Shown piece after piece: positions 34,601-41,046 of a stretch of 64,000 bases of DNA. Position 1 is the stretch's first letter. Every line of letters begins with the position of its first letter. The stretch lies in NCBI RefSeq assembly GCF_013114825.1, contig NZ_JAAVLX010000005.1, positions 124,001-188,000 on the forward strand. The letters run 5' to 3'. This DNA comes from Bradyrhizobium australiense (GTDB lineage Bacteria; Pseudomonadota; Alphaproteobacteria; Rhizobiales; Xanthobacteraceae). Both the position numbers and the translations under genes were made by a program. The notes under the pieces are model-generated. The model was not told the origin of the DNA, did not search any database, and saw only the letters and a program-made list of their open reading frames with translations.

Positions 34601-36955
34601 GGAGGTATTGACCACGAGGTTGGTCAGCGAGCGTTCGGCGTCCTCGACATGCGACTTGATGCCGGAGGATAGCATTTCGGCGCGCGACATCAGGTCTTCG
34701 CTGGCTTGGCGGCCACTGCTTTCGATCCGGCCTGCGACTGCCTCGATGCGCGAACCGAGCAGATCCTCGAACTGCGCGACGCGGGTGTCTATGTCGGTCG
34801 CGATGGCGCCGACCCGGGTCTCGACGCCGTTGGCAATGTCGCCGACGCGGGTTTCGAGGCCCTGGTGGATTTCCTGGAAGCGCGCCTGGATGGTGTCGGT
34901 CAAATGGGCGCTGCGGCCGTCGATAGTCTCGGTGACGTTGGCAACACGATGGTCGATCGCGGCAATCGCCTGTGCGGTGCCCTCGGTGAGCGAGGAGGTG
35001 AGCAGGCTGAGCCGCTGGTCGATCGACTGGATCGCCTGCGCCGCGCCGTCGGTCAACGAGGTTGCCAGCGTACCGAGGCGGCCATCGATGGTTTCGGTCA
35101 CGGATCTGGCGCGGGTGTCGAAGGTCGTTTCCAGCGATTTGAGGCGGCCGTCGATGGTCTCGTCGAACGACTTGATCTTGTTGTCGAGCGAAGTGTCGAG
35201 GCTGCTGACGCGGGTGCCGAGCTGAGTTTCGAACTGCAGCAGCCGCTGATCGAGGGAAGCGGTGATCTCGCCGCTGTTCGAGACCAGGCGGGTGTCGAAG
35301 GTGTCGACGTAATTCTTCAGGCTGTCTGATATCTCCTGGGTCCGCTGGCCCATGCGTTCGACGATCTCACCGCCGAAGGTTTTGACCGTGCGGTCGAACT
35401 CCGAGATATGCCGCGTGATCAGCGCGCCGAGCGTGCCGCTGTCGCGGGCGAACTTTTCCGCCAGCTCGGAGCCCTGGTTCTTCACCAGCTCGTCGAAGGC
35501 ACTCATCTGCAGTGCAAGGCTGTCGTGCGCGCTCTCGGTCTGGCTGATCACCTTGGCGACCAGCGTGTTCACGGTCACGTCCAGCGCGTCGCTGGCCTTG
35601 TCGCCCGAGGTGAGAATGCGGCTCGCGAGGCGGTTGCCGGCATCGTCGATCTTGCTGACGAGATCGCCTGAGCGCAGCTCAAGTTCGAGCAAGAGCGAGT
35701 CGGAGGAATTCTTCAGGGAGTCGTGGACCTGCTCGGTGCGGTCGGAGATGCCGTCGACGATGGTCGAGGAGCGCTGCTCGAATTCGCTGGTGATGCGGTC
35801 GAGACGCTCGTTCAGCATCTCATGGACGCGATCGGCCAGATCGACGAATTCGTCATGGACGTGCCCGGTCTTGAAGTTGAGGCTGGTGGTCAGCCGCTCG
35901 GATGCGTCGAGCACGGCACGCGTGGTCTCGGCGCTGGCTTCTTCCAGACGGTCGAGCAGGTCGCCGCCGCGCTCGCCGAGCGCGAGGATCATGTTGTCGC
36001 CGGCATGGCTCAGGGCGCTCGTGATGTGTTGGCCGCGCTCTTCCAGTGCGCCGGTGATGCTTTTTGCGACCTCGTCGACGCGTGAGGCGATCGCGTCCGA
36101 GATCAGCGCGATGTCGTGGCGCAGATCGATCTGGACGCCGGAGATGGCGCTGCGAACCTGCTCGGCCTGGCCAACCAGATTGTCGCGCTGATGGGCGATG
36201 TCCTGCAGCAGCGCGCGAATGCGCACTTCGTTGTCGCTATAGGCGCGCTCCAGCGCTGCGACTTCATTGGCGACCAGCGTTTCCAGTTCGCCGGCGCGCG
36301 CGATCGCGCGCTCGACGCCGTCGCCCATCGCGGCGACTTCGCGGCGGATCGCCTGACCGACGGTCACCATCGAATCGGAGGCAGCACCCTCGGGCTCCGA
36401 GAAACGCATCGCAACCTGCGCCATCGACTGCGCGATCATCCGCATTTCCTGGCCGCGCCAGGCAAGGCTGGCGAGGAAATAGAACAACAGCACCGGTGCA
36501 AAGAACAACGCCGCGAGGCCGGCGAGCACCAGCACGCCGCCGCTCTGTCCGATCGCCGCCTGCAGCGAGGGCAGGAAGGCAATCGTCAGCAGAGCACAGC
36601 CGACGATCCAGACGCCGCCAAAGATGCTGGCAAGCGTGTAGACGCTGCGGGCAGGGCGGTTCTTCTGGATCGCCTGCAGGATCTGTCCGATGGTTTCGCG
36701 ATCGTCATTGGCGGCACGGCGGGGGCTGCGCGGCTCTTCGATCGGATCGAACACTGCGCGCTCGGCGCTTCCGCGCGTGTCGAACGGCGTTTCGGAATAG
36801 GCGGGCGCGGCGGAGGGCATGGTCGGCGGCGGGAATTCGCCGCCAATCGAATTTCGGCTGTTGTCGACGCTCGTATCGCTGATGTTGAGCGCTTCCTGAA
36901 TGGCGGAGAGCGCGACTTCAGTGGGATCTTTGACCTTCTTGGGATTGTTCGCCAT
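31694..36955 (-). CDS. GPR/RgsE-like giant membrane coiled-coil protein (polar growth)
   Basis: The 1753-residue protein has a disordered N-terminus, two membrane helices (about 107-129 and 140-163) and then about 1400 residues of predicted helix with apolipoprotein-like heptad and 11-mer pattern. Residues about 793-1125 form a tandem array with a 44-residue period (4 x 11), each unit with a 'GAREAQ' core. The C-terminal 150 residues form a separate conserved domain ('LDIGRLMDRNLAAEMWDRYQ'). Size, topology and the repeat type match the Growth Pole Ring protein of Agrobacterium and RgsE of Sinorhizobium, which form a ring at the growth pole. A kinesin-like or FrzS-like name in annotation would be misleading. 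The ortholog call is inference. Confidence 0.75.
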   Translation of the reverse strand: MANNPKKVKDPTEVALSAIQEALNISDTSVDNSRNSIGGEFPPPTMPSAAPAYSETPFDTRGSAERAVFDPIEEPRSPRRAANDDRETIGQILQAIQKNRPARSVYTLASIFGGVWIVGCALLTIAFLPSLQAAIGQSGGVLVLAGLAALFFAPVLLFYFLASLAWRGQEMRMIAQSMAQVAMRFSEPEGAASDSMVTVGQAIRREVAAMGDGVERAIARAGELETLVANEVAALERAYSDNEVRIRALLQDIAHQRDNLVGQAEQVRSAISGVQIDLRHDIALISDAIASRVDEVAKSITGALEERGQHITSALSHAGDNMILALGERGGDLLDRLEEASAETTRAVLDASERLTTSLNFKTGHVHDEFVDLADRVHEMLNERLDRITSEFEQRSSTIVDGISDRTEQVHDSLKNSSDSLLLELELRSGDLVSKIDDAGNRLASRILTSGDKASDALDVTVNTLVAKVISQTESAHDSLALQMSAFDELVKNQGSELAEKFARDSGTLGALITRHISEFDRTVKTFGGEIVERMGQRTQEISDSLKNYVDTFDTRLVSNSGEITASLDQRLLQFETQLGTRVSSLDTSLDNKIKSFDETIDGRLKSLETTFDTRARSVTETIDGRLGTLATSLTDGAAQAIQSIDQRLSLLTSSLTEGTAQAIAAIDHRVANVTETIDGRSAHLTDTIQARFQEIHQGLETRVGDIANGVETRVGAIATDIDTRVAQFEDLLGSRIEAVAGRIESSGRQASEDLMSRAEMLSSGIKSHVEDAERSLTNLVVNTSETIQTGARTAQQALLTVSSDVGAQLKLTSAEVEAALTAVGTGAANSILTSAKDAQTTLVSASSEAAAQIKSLAADVERTLSAAGDATAASVLAGAREAQSTLVTASADAASQVKSLASDVERSLSVAGTATAEAVTAGAREAQSTLVAASTEAANQVRSLAADVQRSLSIAGTATAEAITAGAREAQNTLMNASADASTQVKALAADMERSLSMAGNATAESITTGAREAQNTLITASTEAANHVKSLAIDVERTLTAVGTDTAASILGTAREAQNSLSATSAETANQIKAIAADMERSLGTVTASTTDIIQTTAQNAQSALVAATNEVSSKVKSTSADIERSVLAASSNFGSTMTGKTDEIVTYVQQQTDRLAQIVDSRRGSLVEALSTRTTQLTTDIDRVTADALKSIETRGQAFSQSMSTHGSEVARTITTAGDLATGAVAKSLKDLEQASRSAIDQSRQVSIAAVTEMQETSKILRTDTVALFERLREGNILLQEVLTGAHDNLNSLERALVTRVADFVSAMNDVTARNGVATQTLEDQLTVFNSKTTKALEDLGALSGEFEKHGKSLVEAAGMVEQANRSTTASVADRKSQLESLVTTIDLRTTDLDQRLSRFTGLLDESLAAAEERARDIARVVAETAGAGSAAISRQFEAVRAAAENERQQTLDAMNDLYQQSTHETDAMFKQSTEKFAAMVQSMKQMAAEMHQELEATRNELRRGVLEMPQEAADNTAQMRKVIVDQIEALAELNRIVAHHGRGLDVVTSGRASVQRQEEPVMAAAAGGRNEVRMRDAGSASTLPPPDLGMPAPRRAEAPPVSPVSQDAGRDGWLSDLLHRTDAGAGQAPRGRTPQAAVNPLESLSLDIGRLMDRNLAAEMWDRYQRGESKAFSKRLYTPAGQKAFDEVARKYRADRAFKQTVDRYIAEFERLLDEVAREDRGPQALRGHLTSETGLVYTLLAHAAGRLG
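33580..34575. repeat. 132-bp tandem repeat within the GPR-like gene
   Basis: The codons for the 'GAREAQ' core recur at about 33781, 33913, 34045, 34177 and 34309, each 132 bases apart, with more diverged copies at both sides. This is about seven units coding for 44 residues each. The period and codon match make expansion and contraction by recombination likely. Confidence 0.75.
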
Positions 36956-37342
36956 GTTCAGTCCGAGCCCTCATAAACTTATGCATCCAGCCGCTCTTGC
37001 AAAAAGCCCCCGCAAGCTCGAAGCCGGATTCATAACCCCCGCGGACCGCAAGCATGCCCGCCGGCAGCTTGTCCGCTACATCCGCGAACATCCTATTGGT
37101 TGAGCGATACGAATGAAATGGCCGCGATTAAGACATTCTTAATCATCGTTAACAGCTTTGTTCCTTAAGGCCTTAAGGATGCACAGATTTTTGGAACCGA
37201 ATCTGGGATCGTGGCAGATTATCGGTAAAAACAAGGCGAGCTTGCGGCAAAATCCGAGAACGTTCCGTTAACCGCTGTCGTGTTTGGCTGGCGAGCATGC
37301 CCCCCCGGGAATCGGTGCGGCGGGGCGATCCGGACCTTGCTC
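36956..37342. promoter_or_regulatory. Divergent regulatory region of the GPR-like and Hpt genes
   Basis: This 387-base region separates two divergent genes. It contains a CtrA-type site (37128-37142) and a perfect palindrome CCTTAAGGCCTTAAGG (37163-37178). A small open frame (36954-37103) that could encode 49 residues overlaps the large gene's start; I do not call it. Confidence 0.6.
37128..37142. promoter_or_regulatory. CtrA-type binding site TTAA-N7-TTAA
   Basis: TTAAGACATTCTTAA matches the full CtrA recognition pattern of two TTAA half sites 7 bases apart. A further TTAA lies at 37149, 6 bases after the second half. It is 172 bases from the large gene start and 200 from the Hpt gene start. 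Confidence 0.65.
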
Positions 37343-37720
37343 ATGCCGCTTCATCTCGAACGGGTAGAATGGATGCCGTCGCCACCGCTGGCTCCCGGTG
37401 ACGGGCTGATCGATTTCGAACATCTCAACCGCATGACGTTCGGCGATGCTGGCCTCGAGCGGGAGGTATTGACGATGTTCTCGGCCCAATCGGCAAGACT
37501 GGTGCACAGGCTCGCCGCCCTGCCTGCGGATGCCGGCGCGCTGGCGCACACGCTCAAGGGCTCAGCCCGTGCGATTGGCGTGTTTGCTGTGGCCGATGCC
37601 GCGGCCCGGCTGGAGGCGGTAATTGCCGGTGGCTCCGACGCATCAGCCACACTCGCCGAACTCGGCGAGGCGGTTGCGCAAGCGCGGGCAGCGATCGAAG
37701 CGGTTCTGCACCGTTCCTGA
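37343..37720 (+). CDS. Hpt (histidine phosphotransfer) domain protein
   Basis: The 125-residue protein is a single Hpt domain. The phosphoacceptor is H69 in 'HTLKGSARAIG'. The typical helical bundle surrounds it, with an N-terminal 25-residue extension. It would relay phosphate from a hybrid kinase to a response regulator, but neither partner is in the window. ATG 37343 is used; an earlier in-frame start at 37280 adds unrelated sequence. It lies downstream of the CtrA-type site, so CtrA control is possible. Confidence 0.85.
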   Translation: MPLHLERVEWMPSPPLAPGDGLIDFEHLNRMTFGDAGLEREVLTMFSAQSARLVHRLAALPADAGALAHTLKGSARAIGVFAVADAAARLEAVIAGGSDASATLAELGEAVAQARAAIEAVLHRS

Positions 37721-37856
37721 GCGGAAAGCGATCCGGATCTGCCAAAATCCCGGTAAAATGCTGCCTCAGGATTTCGTCCCGAGCGCTGGCGCTGTGCGGA
37801 TCGACCCGTTATAGGACTGCCGGGACTCCTTACCTATTCCGGCAGCACGAGCGATC

Positions 37857-38177
37857 ATGGCCAAAATCCACTTTATCGACCACACGGGCGAAAAACGAAC
37901 CATTGAAGTCGAGAACGGCGCGACCGTGATGGAAGCCGCGATCCGCAACGCCATTCCAGGCATCGAAGCCGAATGCGGCGGTGCCTGTGCCTGCGCAACC
38001 TGTCACGTCTATGTTGACGAGGCCTGGCGCGAGAAGGTCGGCGCTCCGACCCCCATGGAAGAAGACATGCTGGATTTCGGCTTCGACGTGCGGCCGAACT
38101 CGCGCCTGTCGTGCCAGATCAAGGTGAGCGACGACCTCGACGGCCTCGTAGTGTCGACGCCGGAACGGCAGGCTTGA
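37857..38177 (+). CDS. Adrenodoxin-type 2Fe-2S ferredoxin
   Basis: The 106-residue protein is a vertebrate-type ferredoxin. The ligands follow the CX5CX2C pattern in 'CGGACACATC', with the fourth cysteine in 'SRLSCQI'. It transfers one electron, typically to P450s, iron-sulfur assembly or heme A/biotin reactions. A TrxR-type FNR gene lies 1.1 kb downstream and could be its reductase. The protein starts directly with 'MAKIHFIDHTGE', as usual in this family, which supports the ATG at 37857. Confidence 0.93.
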   Translation: MAKIHFIDHTGEKRTIEVENGATVMEAAIRNAIPGIEAECGGACACATCHVYVDEAWREKVGAPTPMEEDMLDFGFDVRPNSRLSCQIKVSDDLDGLVVSTPERQA

Positions 38178-38191
38178 AGTCCGGAAGACGT

Positions 38192-38668
38192 TCAGCGCGA
38201 TCCGGCGTTCGCGGTCTCCGCGAGATGGTCGTCAACGGCATATAGCGCGCAATCGGGCACGTGCTCCGCGCAGGCGGCGAGGGCAGCCTCCGCCTCGCGC
38301 GCCGACCGGCGGCCGGTGCGGAAAGTGAAAGCCCACTTTGGCGAGACGGCACAGGCCCTCAGAGCGGTATCCCGCGCGAAAACAGAGAATGGCCCTCGTC
38401 GCGTGCGGCGGGAAATCGATGACTGGGCCCACCCGCCGGCGCCAGTAAACGCTGCGTGGATTCTGCGCACCAGGTCGGGCCCGAAGAACTTGTCGTTCTG
38501 TGCGTAGATCCACAGCGTCGGAATCCGCGAAGGCCGCAACAGCATCGCTTCAAGTCCGCGCGGGCCAGCGGCCTCCATCGGAATACGCAGGTCCTCGCGA
38601 TAGAACGGCTCGGCAGCAGCAGGCGGCATCGCGATGCCGACGATCAGGACAGCCAAGTCGCCGCGCAC
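38192..38668 (-). pseudogene. Degenerate dienelactone-hydrolase-like secreted hydrolase
   Basis: The 158-codon frame begins with a signal-peptide-like start and 'PFYREDLRIPMEA', then jumps to 'RIPTLWIYAQNDKFFGPDLV', the part before the catalytic Asp, without the nucleophile region. A nearby frame carries 'DEGHSLFSRGIPL', containing the catalytic His, and the ending 'ALAACAEHVPDCALYAVDD' lies in the first frame again. Living members of this group are over 300 residues. I therefore read large deletions and two frame changes, so the gene is dead. It lies between the ferredoxin and a thioesterase gene. Confidence 0.7.
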
Positions 38669-38669
38669 T

Positions 38670-39125
38670 TCATGTCGACTTTACTCCGCGGCGAATCCAG
38701 CGCTGGAAATTGGCCAGGATGTCCGGCGTCAACGGCGTTGGCTTGCGCGTGGCTTCGTCCAGCAGCACCGATACCGATTGCGCCGACGCAACGCATTTGC
38801 CTTCAGAGAAAACCACCTGATCGAAGGTGACGGAAGTTCGCCCGAACTGGACGACGCCCAGTCCCATTTCGATTGTGCCAGGCCAGCGCAATTCGGCGCG
38901 GAAATGCATGTCGAGCCGGACCATGATCCAAATGACTCCGTCCGGCATCAGCCCGTAGCTGCGGTCCTTCATCAGTGTGACGCGGCCGGTTTCGAAATAG
39001 GTCGCGTAGACTGCGTTGTTGACGTGCTGGTTGGGGTCAAGGTCGGCAAATCGCACATTGTCCGACAGACGATAGGGAAAATCCTCCAGACGCGGGGTCG
39101 CATCGGGACGCAAGTGGGCGTTCAC
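38670..39125 (-). CDS. Hotdog-fold acyl-CoA thioesterase
   Basis: The 151-residue protein belongs to the 4-hydroxybenzoyl-CoA/YbgC-like thioesterase family. The active-site block 'ADLDPNQHVNNAVYATYFE' includes the acid residue (Asp) and the start of the hot-dog helix. It should hydrolyse acyl-CoA or aromatic-CoA thioesters; substrate is unknown. Length is as expected for the family. It is divergent from the FNR gene and directly follows the decayed hydrolase gene. Confidence 0.85.
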   Translation of the reverse strand: MNAHLRPDATPRLEDFPYRLSDNVRFADLDPNQHVNNAVYATYFETGRVTLMKDRSYGLMPDGVIWIMVRLDMHFRAELRWPGTIEMGLGVVQFGRTSVTFDQVVFSEGKCVASAQSVSVLLDEATRKPTPLTPDILANFQRWIRRGVKST

Positions 39126-39284
39126 GGGTTATCTCCGAAAATCTCGGCTCCCTTACAGCCCATTTGTCGAATGGCGGCAAGAGGTTGTCGCCGTCCCCAA
39201 CGCCATATTATGGCTTTCCTGTTGCCGTCGGGTTGGCTAGACAGATGCGGCCTTCTCGCCAGGTTCAACCGAAAAGAAGCCGAT

Positions 39285-40313
39285 ATGAGCGAAGCGATCA
39301 AAACTGATGTGCTGATTATTGGAGCGGGTCCGTGCGGCCTGTTCGCCGTCTTCGAACTGGGCCTGTTGGACATGAAGGCGCATCTGGTCGACATCCTCGA
39401 CAAGATCGGCGGCCAATGTGCCGAGCTCTACCCGGAGAAACCGATCTACGACATTCCCGGCATTCCCTTTGTCACTGGGCAGGGCCTCACCGAGGCGCTG
39501 CTCGAGCAGATCAAACCGTTCGGCCCGACCTTCCATCTCAACGAGATGGTGGACACGATCGAGAAAATCGGCGATCCGCTGTTTCGCGTGACGACCGATG
39601 CCGGCAAGATGTTTGAGTGCAAGGTGGTGGTGATTTCCGCAGGTGGTGGCTCGTTCCAGCCGAAGCGTCCTCCGGTGCCGGGCATCGAGGCGTATGAAGG
39701 CACTTCGGTATTCTATGCCGTGCGTAAGATGGAGCAGTTTCGCGACAAGAGCATCCTGATCGTCGGCGGCGGCGATTCCGCTCTCGACTGGACGCTCAAT
39801 CTGCACCCGATCGCGAAGCGCGTGACGCTGCTGCACCGGCGCGACGATTTCCGCGCCGCGCCGCACAGCGTCGAGCAGATGCGTGCGCTGGTCGCGAGCG
39901 GCAAGATGGATCTGAAGATCGGTCAGGTGACGTCGCTCGAAGGCGAGGGCGGCAAGCTCTCGGCGGCCATGATGAAGGGCAACGACAACGCGATCTCGAA
40001 GATCGAGTGCGATACGATGCTGCCGTTCTTCGGGCTGACGATGAAGCTCGGCCCGGTTGCGAATTGGGGCGTCGCGCTCGAGAACAATCTGGTGCCGGTC
40101 GATACCGCGGCCTTCGAAAGCAATATTCCCGGCGTCTTCGCGATCGGCGATATCAACACCTATCCCGGCAAGCTCAAGTTGATCCTGTCCGGATTCCACG
40201 AAGGCGCGCTGATGGCGCAGAAGGCGCACCGCTACGTCTATCCGGACAAGCGGCTGGTGTTCCAGTACACCACCTCGTCGTCGAGCCTGCAGAAGAAGCT
40301 CGGGGTCAACTGA
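39285..40313 (+). CDS. Ferredoxin-NADP+ reductase, thioredoxin reductase type
   Basis: The 342-residue flavoprotein has the FAD motif 'GAGPCGLFAVFELG' near residue 12 and the NADPH motif 'GGGDSALDW' near residue 163, in the TrxR plan but without the CxxC of thioredoxin reductase. That defines TrxR-type FNR, known from Rhodopseudomonas palustris (same length) and from Bacillus YumC. It transfers electrons between NADP(H) and ferredoxin. The start is ATG 39285, where the protein begins 'MSEAIKTDVLIIGAGP'; a longer frame upstream is antisense to the thioesterase gene and lacks conservation. Its likely partner ferredoxin is encoded at 37857. Confidence 0.93.
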   Translation: MSEAIKTDVLIIGAGPCGLFAVFELGLLDMKAHLVDILDKIGGQCAELYPEKPIYDIPGIPFVTGQGLTEALLEQIKPFGPTFHLNEMVDTIEKIGDPLFRVTTDAGKMFECKVVVISAGGGSFQPKRPPVPGIEAYEGTSVFYAVRKMEQFRDKSILIVGGGDSALDWTLNLHPIAKRVTLLHRRDDFRAAPHSVEQMRALVASGKMDLKIGQVTSLEGEGGKLSAAMMKGNDNAISKIECDTMLPFFGLTMKLGPVANWGVALENNLVPVDTAAFESNIPGVFAIGDINTYPGKLKLILSGFHEGALMAQKAHRYVYPDKRLVFQYTTSSSSLQKKLGVN

Positions 40314-40431
40314 ATCCCAAAAAGTGACAGGTGGGCTCGCGAAGCTTTGTCGGGGCGCGCGGCGATCGTCGCTGGAACCGTCCGCGAAATGGCCTTAGTC
40401 TGCGGCCATTCATTTGGGAATTGATCAGGTG

Positions 40432-41046
40432 ATGACGATGCGCAAGCTGGCTGGATTTCAACTGATACTCCCGATCGTAATCGGGCTCGCGTTTGCCGGT
40501 GAACTCGCCGCACAGCCGGTGGAACCTTCTGCAGCCGGGCTCTGGGAGAAGGTTGAGAAGGGCAAGCCGGTCGGATGGTTTCTCGTTGTCGATCGCAATG
40601 GCGCCTTCGAGGGCGTGTTCGCCAAGCTGTTTCTCGAGGCCGGCGATGCTCCCAATCCGATCTGCTCGAAATGCACCGACGATCGAAAGGATGCGCCGTG
40701 GCTCGGGCTCTCCTTCATCCGGGACATGAAGCGTGACGGATTGAAATACGAGAACGGCAACGTGCTCGATCCGCGCGATGGCAAGATCTACAAGGCCAAG
40801 ATGACGCTCAGTCCCGATGGGCAGACGTTGACGATGCGCGGCTATCTCGGCATCTCGCTGCTGGGCAGGGATGAGGTCTGGACGCGCCTGCCTGATACAG
40901 CGCTGGCGCAGGTCGATCCCGTGATCATCGCAAAATATCTGCCCGCTCAGGCCGCGGCGATGAAGCCACCCGCCGGTGCGGCAAAGGCTCCCGCAGCGCC
41001 CAAGAAGACCACGGCGCCAGCACCGGTTCCTGCACCTGCGCGCTAG
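40432..41046 (+). CDS. Secreted DUF2147 protein
   Basis: The 204-residue protein has a signal peptide (cleaved after about residue 28) and a DUF2147 beta-barrel domain, with 'AAGLWEKVEKGKPVGWF' at the front and 'NGNVLDPRDGKIYKAKM' in the middle. The ending is an alanine/proline linker. The domain is a lipocalin-like fold without known activity. The ATG at 40432 is used; 40438 is an equally possible start. It is convergent with the SGNH gene, and the two stop codons overlap by 4 bases. Confidence 0.82.
   Translation: MTMRKLAGFQLILPIVIGLAFAGELAAQPVEPSAAGLWEKVEKGKPVGWFLVVDRNGAFEGVFAKLFLEAGDAPNPICSKCTDDRKDAPWLGLSFIRDMKRDGLKYENGNVLDPRDGKIYKAKMTLSPDGQTLTMRGYLGISLLGRDEVWTRLPDTALAQVDPVIIAKYLPAQAAAMKPPAGAAKAPAAPKKTTAPAPVPAPAR

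Noticed and set aside
32087..34672. 861-codon open frame antisense to the GPR-like gene
   Set aside because: It mirrors the coding repeats of the opposite strand, with no domain and a composition fitting the shadow of a GC-rich gene.
36954..37103. 49-codon frame between the GPR-like and Hpt genes
   Set aside because: It overlaps the start of the large gene and has no ribosome site; sequence is unremarkable though basic.
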